The notes beneath the pieces were generated by a model. The model was not told where the DNA came from. It did no database searches and saw only the letters and a list, made by a program, of their open reading frames with translations. From NCBI RefSeq assembly GCF_014191605.1, contig NZ_JACHWU010000001.1:992001-1056000 (forward strand): a stretch of 64,000 nucleotides of DNA. The letters run 5' to 3'. The translations under genes and the position numbers were made by a program. The DNA comes from Prauserella isguenensis (GTDB lineage Bacteria; Actinomycetota; Actinomycetes; Mycobacteriales; Pseudonocardiaceae). Below are positions 53,023 through 62,342 of this stretch, piece after piece. How positions within the stretch are numbered: position 1 is the first letter of the stretch; each line of letters starts with the position of its first letter.

Positions 53023-53955
53023 ATGACGGCCGTCGTCGAGGCTCCGCCGTCGCCGGAGCCGCCGTCCACGCGGACCCGGGCCCAGCAGCGGTCGGCCGCC
53101 TGGAAACGCCGCGCGCCGTTGCTGCCCGCACTGTTGTTCACGATCGCGGTCACCCAGGTTCCGTTCCTGGTGACGGTGTTCTACTCGTTCCAGTCGTGGA
53201 ACATGGTCCGCCCCGGCTCGCGGCATTTCGTCGGCTTCGACAACTACGTCGACGTGTTCACCGACTCGGTGTTCCTGAGTGCGCTGGGTAACACGGTGAC
53301 GATCACCGTCGTGTGTGTGCTGGTGGCGATGCTGCTCGGGCTCGGCCTGGCGCTACTGCTCGACCGCCAGTTCCTCGGCCGCGGCATCGTGCGGACGCTG
53401 CTGATCACGCCGTTCCTGATCCTGCCCGCGGCAGGCGCGCTGCTGTGGAAGACGACGATGTTCGACCCGACCTACGGCCTGCTGAACTGGGCCTTCGGCA
53501 TCGAGGTCGAATGGCTGTCGGACTATCCGCTGGCCGCGGTGATGACGCAGATCGTGTGGCAGTGGACGCCGTTCATGATGCTGCTGATCCTCGCGGGCCT
53601 GCAGGCGCAGTCGCGCGAGGTGCTCGAGGCGGCCCAGGTCGACGGCGCGGGCCGGTGGCGGACGTTCGTGTCCATCACGCTGCCGCAGCTGTCGCGGTAC
53701 CTGCAGCTCGCAGTGTTGCTGGGCGCGATCTACATCGTCAACAGCTTCGACGCGATCTTCCTGATGACGCAGGGCGGTCCGGGTACGGCCAGCACCAACC
53801 TGCCCTACTACATCTATCAGCGCGCGTTCGAGGGGTTCGACGTCGGCCAGTCCTCGGCGATGGGCGTGGTCGTGGTCGCGATGACCCTGATCGTGGCGAC
53901 CTTCGCGCTGCGGCTGATGTTCCGCGCCTTCGACGTCTCGCGGGGGGTGAAGTGA
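53023..53955 (+). CDS. Sugar/polyol ABC transporter permease (MalF-like)
   Basis: 310-residue permease with six helices. TIAVTQVPFLVTVFYSFQSW near the start, the EAA loop VLEAAQVDGAGRWRTFVSIT LPQLSRYL (near 205) and FDAIFLMTQGGPGTASTNLP (typical of the MalF/UgpA class). Forms a heterodimer with the next permease. GGGAGG lies 6 bp before ATG 53023. The stop is one base before the next ATG. Confidence 0.93.
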   Translation: MTAVVEAPPSPEPPSTRTRAQQRSAAWKRRAPLLPALLFTIAVTQVPFLVTVFYSFQSWNMVRPGSRHFVGFDNYVDVFTDSVFLSALGNTVTITVVCVLVAMLLGLGLALLLDRQFLGRGIVRTLLITPFLILPAAGALLWKTTMFDPTYGLLNWAFGIEVEWLSDYPLAAVMTQIVWQWTPFMMLLILAGLQAQSREVLEAAQVDGAGRWRTFVSITLPQLSRYLQLAVLLGAIYIVNSFDAIFLMTQGGPGTASTNLPYYIYQRAFEGFDVGQSSAMGVVVVAMTLIVATFALRLMFRAFDVSRGVK

Positions 53956-53956
53956 C

Positions 53957-54781
53957 ATGACCGCGAGGACGAACCGCCTCGGCGGCAGTGCGCTGACGGT
54001 GCTCACCTGGATCGTCGCGCTGCTGTTCGTGTTCCCCGTGATCTGGATGGTGGTGACGTCGTTCAAGCACGAGGTCGACGCCGCCACCGATCCGCCGACG
54101 TTCGCGTTCACCCCGACGCTGGAACAGTTCACCGCGATCCTCGACCGCGGATTCCTGCCGTACCTGGCGAACTCCGCGTTCGTGACGGTGCTGTCGACAC
54201 TGTTGGTGCTGCTGCTCGGCGTGCCCGCCGCGTACGCACTGTCGCTCGCACCGGTCAAGCAGACGTCCAACGCGCTCGGCTTCTTCCTCTCGACGAAGAT
54301 GCTGCCGATCGTCGCGGCGATCATCCCGCTGTATGTGATCTCGCAGAACCTGGGGATGCTCGACAACGTGTGGGCGCTGATCGTGCTGTACGCGGGCATG
54401 AACCTGCCCCTCGCGGTGTGGATGATGCGCTCGTTCTTCCTCGAGGTGCCGACGGAGATGATCGAGGCGGCCAGAGTGGACGGTGCGAAACTTCCCACGG
54501 TGCTGTACCGCGTCATACTTCCCGTCGTGGCGCCGGGCATCGCGGCGACGGCTCTGATCTGCGTGATCTTCTCGTGGACGGAGTTCTTCTACGCGGTCAA
54601 CCTGACCGCGGCGCAGGCCGGCACGGTGCCGGTGTTCCTGGTCGGGTTCATCACCAGCGAGGGTCTGTTCTGGGCACAGCTGTCCGCCGCTGCGCTGCTC
54701 GCCTCGCTGCCGGTGATGATCGTCGGCTGGATCGCACAGAACCACCTGGTACGCGGCCTGTCCATGGGCGCGGTCAAGTAA
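53957..54781 (+). CDS. Sugar/polyol ABC transporter permease (MalG-like)
   Basis: 274-residue permease with six helices: LTWIVALLFVFPVIWMVVTS FK start, EAA loop EMIEAARVDGAKLPTVLYRV ILPVV (near 175), and QNHLVRGLSMGAVK as the characteristic C-terminus of the family. The SmoG/MalG class usually serves sorbitol, mannitol or related polyols. ATPase gene follows 11 bp on. Confidence 0.93.
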   Translation: MTARTNRLGGSALTVLTWIVALLFVFPVIWMVVTSFKHEVDAATDPPTFAFTPTLEQFTAILDRGFLPYLANSAFVTVLSTLLVLLLGVPAAYALSLAPVKQTSNALGFFLSTKMLPIVAAIIPLYVISQNLGMLDNVWALIVLYAGMNLPLAVWMMRSFFLEVPTEMIEAARVDGAKLPTVLYRVILPVVAPGIAATALICVIFSWTEFFYAVNLTAAQAGTVPVFLVGFITSEGLFWAQLSAAALLASLPVMIVGWIAQNHLVRGLSMGAVK

Positions 54782-54792
54782 AGGAGTCATCG

Positions 54793-55869
54793 ATGGCGCA
54801 AGTGGCATATGCCGGTGCATCCCGCGTCTACCCGGGTACGAACTCCGTGCGGGCCGTCGACGGCCTGGATCTGTGCGTCGGAGACGGCGAGTTCCTCGTG
54901 CTGGTCGGTCCCTCGGGGTCAGGCAAGTCGACGGCGTTGCGCATGGCCGCGGGGCTGGAGGACGTCGACGAGGGGTCGATCTCCATCGGCGATCGCGACG
55001 TGACACACCTGCCTCCGAAGGACAGGGACATCGCGATGGTGTTCCAGTCGTACGCGCTGTACCCGCACATGAGCGTGCGGGAGAACATGGCGTTCTCGCT
55101 GAAGCTGCGCGGCATGCCGAAGTCGGAGATCGGCTCCAAGGTCGAGGAGGCCGCGAGCCTGCTCGACTTGACGCAGTACCTCGACAGGAAACCGAAGGCG
55201 TTGTCCGGTGGTCAGCGGCAGCGCGTCGCGATGGGCCGGGCGATCGTCCGCGAGCCCAGCGTCTTCCTCATGGACGAACCGTTGTCCAATCTGGATGCCA
55301 AGCTCCGGGTGGAGACGCGTGCCAACATCGCGGCGTTGCAACGGCGGCTCGCCACCACGACGATCTACGTGACGCACGACCAGGTCGAAGCCATGACGAT
55401 GGGCGACAGGGTGGCGGTGCTGCGCGACGGCGTACTGCAGCAGTGCGCCTCGCCTCGCGAGCTGTACGACACGCCGCGGAACGTGTTCGTCGCCGGGTTC
55501 ATCGGTTCGCCTGCGATGAACCTGTTGACACTGCCCGTCGACGGCGGTGCGGTGAAGCTCGGCGAACTCGAGGTGCGGCTTCCCGTGCCCGCCGGGTCCG
55601 GCGAGGTCACGATCGGTGTGCGGCCCGAGTCGCTGTCGCTGGTCGGTGTGGGCGAGGACGGCTTCGACCTGCAGGTGGAACTCGTCGAGGAGCTCGGCGC
55701 GGACGCCTACGTGCACGGCACCCTGGCGGGCCACGACGACAAGCTCGTCGTCCGCGCCGACGGTCGCACGCCGCCGCGGCTCGGTGAGGCGGTACGCGTG
55801 GCGTTGCGCGACACTGGCGAGGTACATGTCTTCGACCCGGAGTCCGGTCTGCGGATCGACGAGGACTGA
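54793..55869 (+). CDS. Polyol ABC transporter ATPase (MsmX/UgpC-like)
   Basis: 358-residue ATPase with C-terminal TOBE regulatory domain. Walker A VGPSGSGKSTALRMAAGLED, Q-loop VFQSYALYPHMSVRENMAFS, signature LSGGQRQRVAMGRAIV, Walker B VFLMDEPLSNLDAKL and switch His in TIYVTHDQVEAMTMGD. The TOBE part (about 245-350) includes TIGVRPESLSLVG and may interact with regulators. AAGGAG precedes ATG 54793. Powers the importer formed by the two upstream permeases. Confidence 0.93.
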   Translation: MAQVAYAGASRVYPGTNSVRAVDGLDLCVGDGEFLVLVGPSGSGKSTALRMAAGLEDVDEGSISIGDRDVTHLPPKDRDIAMVFQSYALYPHMSVRENMAFSLKLRGMPKSEIGSKVEEAASLLDLTQYLDRKPKALSGGQRQRVAMGRAIVREPSVFLMDEPLSNLDAKLRVETRANIAALQRRLATTTIYVTHDQVEAMTMGDRVAVLRDGVLQQCASPRELYDTPRNVFVAGFIGSPAMNLLTLPVDGGAVKLGELEVRLPVPAGSGEVTIGVRPESLSLVGVGEDGFDLQVELVEELGADAYVHGTLAGHDDKLVVRADGRTPPRLGEAVRVALRDTGEVHVFDPESGLRIDED

Positions 55870-55955
55870 CAGGTTCCGGGTGGTGACGGCCGCGGGCCCG
55901 CGGTGCGGCCCGGTGGTCCGCACCGTGAGCAGGGAGCAAAGGGGCGCCTGACACT

Positions 55956-57356
55956 GTGAACGAGTTGGTAGCCGGGGTGGACTCGTCGACACAGTCCACC
56001 AAGGTCGTCGTCTGCGAGGCCGGGAGCGGAACGGTGGTGCGGACCGGGCAGGCCGCACACCCGGACGCCACCGAGGTCGACCCCGTCGAGTGGTGGCACG
56101 CACTGCGCACCGCGGGAGACGGTCTGCTCGACGACGTCGCCGCGATCGCCGTCGCGGGGCAGCAGCACGGCATGGTCACCGTGGACGACGACGGCGACGT
56201 GGTGCGGGACGCGCTGCTGTGGAACGACGTCCGTTCCGCGGGTGCCGCCGACGCCCTCGTGGCCGAACTGGGCGGCGGCCAGGCCTGGGCGGACGCCGTC
56301 GGGTCGGTGCCGCTGGCCAGCTTCACGGTGACGAAGCTGCGGTGGCTGGCCGAACACGAACCGGACGCCGCGAAGCGGGTCGGCCGCGTGCTACTGCCGC
56401 ACGACTGGCTGACGTGGCGGCTGCTCGACCGGCGAGACGAGCCGACCACCGACCGCGGTGACGCCTCCGGGACGGGGTACTACTCGCCGATCGACGGTGC
56501 GTACCGGACGGACCTGCTGGTCAGGGCGTTCGGCAGGGAGGTCGGGCTGCCCACGGTGCTCGGGCCGGCCGATGCGGCGGGCCGCACCGCCGACGGCGTG
56601 CTCGTCGCCCCGGGAACGGGCGACAACATGGCCGCGGGCCTCGCCCTCGAACTCGCAGACGGGGACGTCGCCGTGTCGCTGGGCACGAGCGGGACGGTGT
56701 TCGGAGTGTCCGAGAAGCCGGTCGCCGACGGTTCCGGCGTGGTCGCCGGCTTCGCCGACGCCACGGGCCGGTACCTGCCACTGGCGTGCACGCTCAACGC
56801 CGCGCGGGTGCTCACGTCGACCGCGGCCATGCTCGGCACCGACCTCGAAGGCCTCGATACGCTCGCGTTGTCGGCACCGCCCGGCGCCGACGGCCTGACC
56901 CTGCTGCCCTACCTCGACGGGGAACGCACGCCCAACCTGCCCGACGCCTCCGGATCGCTCGTGGGCCTCCGTCGGGCCAACATGACGCCAGCCAACGTGG
57001 CGCGCGCCGCCGTCGAGGGCATGCTGTGCGGACTCGCCGCGGGTCTCGACGCGGTGCGCGACCACGGCGTGGCGGTGCGGCGGGTGCTGCTCACCGGCGG
57101 GGCGTCCCGGTCGGCGGCCGTGCAGGCCATCGCCCCCGGTGTGTTCGGCGTGCCCGTCGTCGTCCCGCCGGAGATGGAGCACGTCGCCGTCGGTGCGGCG
57201 CGCCAGGCCGCGTGGGCGTTGCACGGAGGTGCCGAACCGCCGAGCTGGCGCATCCACGACGACGGCGTCACCCTCACGCCCGCATCCGCCGATCTCGATG
57301 CCGGCACCCGTGTGGCCGAAGCCCATCGAACAGCGAGGCGCCACCTCCACCCCTGA
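55956..57356 (+). CDS. xylB: Xylulokinase (FGGY family)
   Basis: 466-residue sugar kinase, most likely D-xylulose to D-xylulose 5-phosphate, feeding the pentose phosphate pathway. [20 protein letters not shown] (phosphate 1), [29 protein letters not shown], and the C-terminal ATP-site blocks [14 protein letters not shown] and [20 protein letters not shown] are typical of XylB. GTG 55956 begins 86 bp after the ATPase gene. Last gene of the polyol operon; supports a pentitol pathway. Confidence 0.9.
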   Translation: MNELVAGVDSSTQSTKVVVCEAGSGTVVRTGQAAHPDATEVDPVEWWHALRTAGDGLLDDVAAIAVAGQQHGMVTVDDDGDVVRDALLWNDVRSAGAADALVAELGGGQAWADAVGSVPLASFTVTKLRWLAEHEPDAAKRVGRVLLPHDWLTWRLLDRRDEPTTDRGDASGTGYYSPIDGAYRTDLLVRAFGREVGLPTVLGPADAAGRTADGVLVAPGTGDNMAAGLALELADGDVAVSLGTSGTVFGVSEKPVADGSGVVAGFADATGRYLPLACTLNAARVLTSTAAMLGTDLEGLDTLALSAPPGADGLTLLPYLDGERTPNLPDASGSLVGLRRANMTPANVARAAVEGMLCGLAAGLDAVRDHGVAVRRVLLTGGASRSAAVQAIAPGVFGVPVVVPPEMEHVAVGAARQAAWALHGGAEPPSWRIHDDGVTLTPASADLDAGTRVAEAHRTARRHLHP

Positions 57357-57445
57357 TCCGCGTCTCCTGCGCCCAGCACGACGTGATCTCCCATTCGGCG
57401 CCGCTGGTCGCAGCCGAGTTGCCGCCCGGTCGCCATTGGTTGACG

Positions 57446-58528
57446 TCAGCTGTCGCAGCCGATGCCGTCATCGTCGGCGTCGAACCCGTGCGGATCGCCC
57501 TCCTGGACCCGGAAGTTGCTTTCGTCGATCTCGCTGCAGTCCTTGTCGGGCGGGTGTGGGTAGCTGACGACGCCCTCCGGCGCCGCGCCCGGTTCGGAGC
57601 CGGGGACGGGCTGTTCGAGCTCCTGTCGCGGTTCCGGTGCGGTCGACGGTTCCGGTGCCGGCTCTGGTGCCGGTTGCGGTGTCGGCTCGGGTGTCGTGGA
57701 CGTCGGCGGCGTGTCCTCCGGCGCGCCGGACGACTCGCATGCCGACCACAACCCGGAGGCGGCCGACTGTGCTCGGCTGCCGGCGTCCCTGATCGTCTTC
57801 CAGTGCCTGTCGTTGGGTTCGTACAGCTCCGGCCGCGCGAAGCCCTCGGTCACCATCGCCTTGTTGACGAACACGCCGGCGTGGTTCCACACGTACAGCA
57901 GGTACCGCCCGTACCGGTCGCGGAGCTCCTCGTCGCGCTGCACCCAGACCGTGCCACCCGGCGGCGCGAGTTCGCGCAGCTTCTCGGTGGCTTCCTGCCC
58001 GTAGCACTGCTCCGGTTCGGAAGGGTGCTTCGTCTCCGGGGCGTCGATCTCCAACAGGCGAACGTCGACCTGAGCCGTTCCGGACAGCACCGTGCCCGAG
58101 GAGACCGCGGCGGCTTCGAGGGTGTCACCGTCGACGATCTGTTCCACTCGAACCCGTTGCGCATCGCGTGGAACGCCGTCCGGGGTGGAGGCGTGCTGCT
58201 GCGTCGTGCGCTCGGTCGTTCCGGGGACGGTCGTGGGCGCGGTCGGCGACTCGGCCGGTGTCGTGGTCACGGGCGGGGTCGTGGCCTGCGGACGTGGAGC
58301 GGGCGTGGCGGAGGTCGACGGCGTGCCTGTCGTCGTGGCCGTGTCCACGGACGGCCCTTTCGGTGCCAGGGCAACGGCGGCGATCAGCCACAACACGAGC
58401 GTCACGACGACGGCCCTGCCGGGATGCTGCCGCGAGCCGTACCACCGGCGTACCGGGCTGCGCCGGAACAGCGCCATGACCGCGACCACGATCGACGCGA
58501 GCATGAAGAATCCGAACAGTACTTCCAT
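57446..58528 (-). CDS. Thermonuclease-type nuclease with excalibur domain
   Basis: 360 residues. Two N-terminal hydrophobic helices (MEVLFGFFMLASIVVAVMAL and RAVVVTLVLWLIAAVAL), a Thr/Pro linker, then a staphylococcal-nuclease-like domain with VRVEQIVDGDTLEAAAVSS, VRLLEIDAPETKHPSEP and DRYGRYLLYVWNHAGVFVNK. A Pro/Glu-rich linker leads to a C-terminal excalibur calcium-binding repeat ending DPHGFDADDDGIGCDS. Predicted membrane-anchored, calcium-dependent extracellular nuclease. Start ATG 58528 preferred; 58546 is an alternative. Convergent with xylB. Confidence 0.88.
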   Translation of the reverse strand: MEVLFGFFMLASIVVAVMALFRRSPVRRWYGSRQHPGRAVVVTLVLWLIAAVALAPKGPSVDTATTTGTPSTSATPAPRPQATTPPVTTTPAESPTAPTTVPGTTERTTQQHASTPDGVPRDAQRVRVEQIVDGDTLEAAAVSSGTVLSGTAQVDVRLLEIDAPETKHPSEPEQCYGQEATEKLRELAPPGGTVWVQRDEELRDRYGRYLLYVWNHAGVFVNKAMVTEGFARPELYEPNDRHWKTIRDAGSRAQSAASGLWSACESSGAPEDTPPTSTTPEPTPQPAPEPAPEPSTAPEPRQELEQPVPGSEPGAAPEGVVSYPHPPDKDCSEIDESNFRVQEGDPHGFDADDDGIGCDS

Positions 58529-58732
58529 CCCGACCACCCCCGGCATGCCACGTCGGCTGCACCCGTTCCCGTGCACCGACTCGGGGCCCGACCACCATGC
58601 CGCGGCGAGGCGCTGCGACGTGGTCGTTCGGCTCATGACAGGGACACGAGGCTCATCCGAACGGCCGAGCGGAGCAGCGACGCCTACAATCCGAGCGTCC
58701 GTGATCAGTGTCGGCTATCTGGAGGGTTCCCC

Positions 58733-59902
58733 GTGACACCGCAGGCGACACGACCGAAGTTGTTGCGGCCTGAGGGGAGGGAACGGTCCGAGGTCGCTCC
58801 GATCGAGCTGTTCTTCGACCTGGTGTACGTCTTCACGATCATCCAGGTTTCACACACGCTGCTCGACCACCTCACCTGGTTCGGGTTCGCCGAGGTCGCT
58901 GTGCTGTTCGGCGCGGTGTGGTGGGCGTGGAACTACTCCGCGTGGGCGATGAACTGGCTCGATCCGCGCAGCGGGCTCGTGCGTGTCCTCAACGGAGTGT
59001 TGATGCTCGCCGCGCTCGGCATGGCGCTCGCCCTGCCGCACGCGTTCGCGGAGGACGGGCTGCTGTTCGCGGGTTGCTACGTGTTCGCTCAGGTCGTCAG
59101 GCCCGCGTTCATGGCGGCGGCGATGCGAGGCCACGTGCTCGCCAAGAACTACACGAACCTACTCTCGTGGAGCTCGTCGGCGGGCGTGCTGTTTCTCGTC
59201 GGCGCTTTCCTCGACACCGTGCCGAGGCTGATCGTGTGGGCTGTCGCGCTGTTGATCGATGTCGCGGGCCCGCGGTTCGAGTTCCGTTTCCCCGGGCTCG
59301 GCTCGGCACCCATGCACACGTGGCCGACCGACGCCGAGCACCTCGCCGAGCGCAACCGGCTGGTGTTCATCATCGCGCTCGGCGAGTCGATCCTGATCAT
59401 GGGCAACACGTTGTACGGCATGGACCCCATCACCACGCGTGCCGTCGTGGCGTCGTTGTTCGGTTTCGTCGGGCTGTTCGTCATGTGGTGGGCGTACTTC
59501 GCGCTGGCGGGCCACGACACGCAAGCCAGTCAGGGGGACGCGAGCACGAGCGCACTGAGGTCGGCGTTCGCCTACGCCCACGCGCTGATGGTCGCGGGCG
59601 CCATCGTCGTGGCCGTCTCCATCGAACTGCGGATCAGCCATGAGCACACGGACCCGGCCCTCGTGCTGACGACGGTCGGCGGGCCGCTCATCTACCTCGC
59701 GGGCAACATCCTGTTCCTGCGTTCCCGCACCGGCGCGGTCGCCCGCGAGCGGTACATGGCGGCCACGGCCCTGATGGTGATCGGCGTTCTCGGGCTCGTG
59801 CTGGGACATTCCGTCCCGCCCATCGCCGTCGGACTCGCCGTCGTCGTTGTCATGACCGCTCTGGCCGTGGCCACCCAGCTGCGCTCGAAACGAACGGCGT
59901 GA
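58733..59902 (+). CDS. ltrA: LtrA-family low-temperature-requirement membrane protein
   Basis: 389-residue polytopic membrane protein (about ten helices). SEVAPIELFFDLVYVFTIIQ VSH near the N-terminus is the family hallmark, and RNRLVFIIALGESILIMGNT near 210 is a second conserved block. In Listeria, LtrA was named from a low-temperature mutant; biochemical role unknown. GTG 58733 follows GGAGGG. A strong hairpin follows the gene. Confidence 0.9.
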   Translation: MTPQATRPKLLRPEGRERSEVAPIELFFDLVYVFTIIQVSHTLLDHLTWFGFAEVAVLFGAVWWAWNYSAWAMNWLDPRSGLVRVLNGVLMLAALGMALALPHAFAEDGLLFAGCYVFAQVVRPAFMAAAMRGHVLAKNYTNLLSWSSSAGVLFLVGAFLDTVPRLIVWAVALLIDVAGPRFEFRFPGLGSAPMHTWPTDAEHLAERNRLVFIIALGESILIMGNTLYGMDPITTRAVVASLFGFVGLFVMWWAYFALAGHDTQASQGDASTSALRSAFAYAHALMVAGAIVVAVSIELRISHEHTDPALVLTTVGGPLIYLAGNILFLRSRTGAVARERYMAATALMVIGVLGLVLGHSVPPIAVGLAVVVVMTALAVATQLRSKRTA

Positions 59903-59936
59903 CCACGTCGACAGGGGCTCGGCCCGGAACGACGAA

Positions 59937-59968
59937 ATCGGCATGCCCAGGTGGGCATGCCGATCTTT
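59937..59968 (+). terminator. Terminator after ltrA
   Basis: Perfect 12-bp stem ATCGGCATGCCC / GGGCATGCCGAT, 4-nt loop, followed by CTTT. Close to a classical intrinsic terminator. Confidence 0.8.
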
Positions 59969-60054
59969 CGACCCGAAAAGTTTAGGACGGTCCGGTGTTC
60001 GACCGCGGCGTGTGAACGCCGGACCGGAAACAAGCGACTGGGACTACCGGGTTG

Positions 60055-60162
60055 TCAGCGGCCGGCCCGCTCTCCCTTGTACGTGGAGAGGCCACGGCCA
60101 ACGTCCTGCATCCGGTTCAGCTCGGCGACGTAGCGACGAATCGCGGTGTAGATCACTCGCAT
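60055..60162 (-). CDS. 35-residue basic small protein
   Basis: ATG at 60162 with an excellent ribosome site (AAAGGAGGT, eight bases upstream). It encodes MRVIYTAIRRYVAELNRMQD VGRGLSTYKGERAGR. The first half can form an amphipathic helix; the whole is basic (Arg/Lys-rich). Convergent with ltrA and about 90 bp past its terminator. A possible -35 TTGACC lies about 190 bp upstream on the minus strand, leaving a long leader. I do not recognise it, but the Shine-Dalgarno sequence is among the best in the window, so translation is likely. Confidence 0.6.
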   Translation of the reverse strand: MRVIYTAIRRYVAELNRMQDVGRGLSTYKGERAGR

Positions 60163-60645
60163 CTTTTGACACCTCCTTTCTGGACCGCGCTCGTCGTCCC
60201 ATGTGGCGAGGACTCCTCCGTCGGCGCACAACGCTGCCGCACTCGCGAGTTCGGTTGCCGGGTGAGTTCCTCGGCGCTGGGGGACGTGGCCCAACGCACC
60301 CTCGAATGTGCCACGCACAGGTCGAGGTACGCCACTCTGCAGATGTGCAAAAAGTCGCAGGTCAAAGCTGTAATACGGGGCCGGGCCCGTGCGATTCTCA
60401 ACCGAGAGTCTTCGCGACCTTCGGCCGGCTCGGTCCGTACCCGGCCGACCCCCGTCTCAAACGTACCGCCGGCAGCCCACTGCCTCGGGGCAGCGTACTG
60501 AGGCGTCGATCCGTCGCGTGAAGTCCGAGTGCGAACGGTCCGAGTGCCAGCGCGATGCCGACGTCGGCGCCGGTGTCCGACAGGCCGTCCGAGCCGTCGC
60601 CGTCCGTCCCGTGTGGACCGTCTCCGGCATCGACGCCCGGCCCGC
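60163..60645. other. 480-bp interval without a recognised gene
   Basis: Between the 35-residue gene and the 3' end of the Abi-like gene. AT-richer around 60340-60400 (TGCAAAAAGTCGCAGGTCAAAGC), which is probably promoter/leader sequence for the small gene. No frame gives a family I recognise. Confidence 0.4.
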
Positions 60646-61314
60646 TCACGGGTGGGGTCGCGTCACCGGGCAGATGAGGAGCAGCTCGGAGATGCGGCAG
60701 TTCTTGTCGACCCACGCGGCGAGCCCGGGGTCGATGTACCCGAGGACGTCGCAGGTGTCCTGATGATGCGCGGCGAGGGGTTTGTCCCAGACGGGTTCGT
60801 GGTGGGCGAGCCGGTTCCTGAACTCGTGCAGACTCTTCACCGGGTGCTCGACGGTGTGGCGCGCCTTGTCGGGCGCGTGCGGGAAGCCCCTCGCCAGATC
60901 GGGCCAGATGCCGGTGTTGTACTGCTTCGCCAGCAGGAAGCGCCAGAATCCGAAGGTCAGCTCCGCGATCGTCTGGCCGTCGCTGACGGGTTTGTGCTTC
61001 TTCCGTACCCGGTTGCGCGCCTTCCGGATGTCGTGCCGGGCCTTCGGGTCGAGCTCCTGGTGACGGTCGTCCAGCCACGACCCCGTGCGCCGCCGGTGCA
61101 GGTGCCGGAGCTGCAACCGCGCCGCGATCGCATTGCGCAGGGCGACCTCGACGTGCCCCAGCGTCTCCCAGAAAGCGGCGCTGACCTGCGAGTTCCAGGT
61201 GTAGAGTTCGAGTGCCGCGGTCTCGTCACCGTCGCATGCGGCGAGGTAGTTCGACATCCTGGCGCGGCTCATCGCCGCGAAGACGGCCTCGGTCGTTTGG
61301 TGGTCCGCCGACAC
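60646..61314 (-). CDS. Abi-family (HEPN-like) protein
   Basis: 222-residue cytosolic protein. SRARMSNYLAACDGDETAAL, ELYTWNSQVSAAFWETLGHV EVALRNAIAARL, ELTFGFWRFLLAKQYN and HEFRNRLAHHEPVWDKPLAA are hallmarks of actinobacterial Abi-like proteins; RNRLAHHEP fits the HEPN RNase pattern (R-x4-6-H). Some Abi proteins abort phage infection or act as toxins by cutting RNA. GTG 61314. No partner antitoxin is obvious, so the defence role is inferred. Confidence 0.8.
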   Translation of the reverse strand: MSADHQTTEAVFAAMSRARMSNYLAACDGDETAALELYTWNSQVSAAFWETLGHVEVALRNAIAARLQLRHLHRRRTGSWLDDRHQELDPKARHDIRKARNRVRKKHKPVSDGQTIAELTFGFWRFLLAKQYNTGIWPDLARGFPHAPDKARHTVEHPVKSLHEFRNRLAHHEPVWDKPLAAHHQDTCDVLGYIDPGLAAWVDKNCRISELLLICPVTRPHP

Positions 61315-61537
61315 GACGGCTATCCTATGGGGCGAAGACCGCGGAACGGTCCCTGGTGATCCGCAGAGGATGGGCTACACCGCCACGGTTACGGAAAACG
61401 TAGAACGGCACCGCTTCCTTCGGGGGCGGTGCCGTTCTTTCGTTCGGCCCGTCCGTGATTCGTGGCCGGGTGAGGTCGACGTGCGGCGACGGGTGCGGGC
61501 CGGGGCTGTCAACGACCGTCGTCGTTACCCTGATCGG

Positions 61538-62137
61538 GTGCATGACGGCTGGTTGATCGATACGAGGCCGCCCGCCGAGGAGATCAGGAGGGCCGCGGCG
61601 TGGGCCCTGGCGGCCGTCGGGTTCGGCGCACTCTTCGTCGGAGCAGGACTGTGGCCCACGTTCGAATGGACGATGCTGCGGCTCATCCCGATCGTCGTCG
61701 GTCTGCTGACGTTCATGGGCGGAAAACCGTCGATGCGCAGGCTGATGCGCGCGCTGAAACCGCCCAGGCTGGCGCTGACGCCGACGGGCGTCGAATACTC
61801 CGGCGGTCCCGGACGGCAGCTGCAGGTCAGTTGGGCCGATGTCCGATCGGCCGAGCTCCGCACCGCGCAGCTCGTGTACAGCCGGCGCGCTCAACGTCGC
61901 GAAGGCGCCGTGCTCACGGCCCTCCAACTGAACCTCGCCCCGCATGCGGACCCCGAAGGAGTGGCCGACGCGCAACGTCTGAAGCGCGACGACGGCGTGT
62001 ACCAGGTGCGGGTAGGCGGGCGGTCCGGGTCGGCTCTGCAGGCCCACGACGCGCTGCTCCGGTACCTCCCCGGCAGGTACTCGGGCTCGCAGCACGTCGG
62101 GGACGTCAGCGAACACGCCGAGTACGCGCCGTTCTGA
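61538..62137 (+). CDS. Membrane protein with PH-like C-terminal domain
   Basis: 199 residues. Two transmembrane helices (AAAWALAAVGFGALFVGAG and TMLRLIPIVVGLLTFMGG) lead to a beta-rich domain (LALTPTGVEYSGGPGRQLQV SWADVRSAEL) resembling bacterial PH domains. Function unknown. GTG 61538 (VHDGWLIDTRPPAEE) is preferred; the earlier in-frame start at 61370 would add a charged, unlikely N-terminus. Convergent with the sigma-factor gene. Confidence 0.7.
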   Translation: MHDGWLIDTRPPAEEIRRAAAWALAAVGFGALFVGAGLWPTFEWTMLRLIPIVVGLLTFMGGKPSMRRLMRALKPPRLALTPTGVEYSGGPGRQLQVSWADVRSAELRTAQLVYSRRAQRREGAVLTALQLNLAPHADPEGVADAQRLKRDDGVYQVRVGGRSGSALQAHDALLRYLPGRYSGSQHVGDVSEHAEYAPF

Positions 62138-62277
62138 CCCGCCGGGCGGTTCCGGACACAGCCGCGAGGCCGGACGTCGGTCGGCGGCCGCTGGTCGGGC
62201 GACGGGTGACGCTGGGCGCAGGACACGTGCGAGGGTGCAGCCGCGCGCGTGTCGCGGCGAGGACAGCCGCGGTCAAC

Positions 62278-62335
62278 GCAACACGGGCCCCGGGACTCGC
62301 AACACGGGCCCCGGAGAACGCACACGGGCGCGGGA
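62278..62335. repeat. 21-bp-period GCAACACGGGCCCCGG array, copy D
   Basis: Two full units (GCAACACGGGCCCCGGGACT, GCAACACGGGCCCCGGAGAA) and a partial GCACACGGGCGCGGG. It lies between convergent genes, directly before the sigma-factor stop codon. Confidence 0.85.
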
Positions 62336-62342
62336 TCGCGGG

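Noticed and set aside
56786-58732. Long plus-strand frame upstream of ltrA (would give a 1038-residue protein)
   Set aside because: The first ~650 codons are antisense or off-frame to xylB and the thermonuclease; only the LtrA part is real, starting at 58733.
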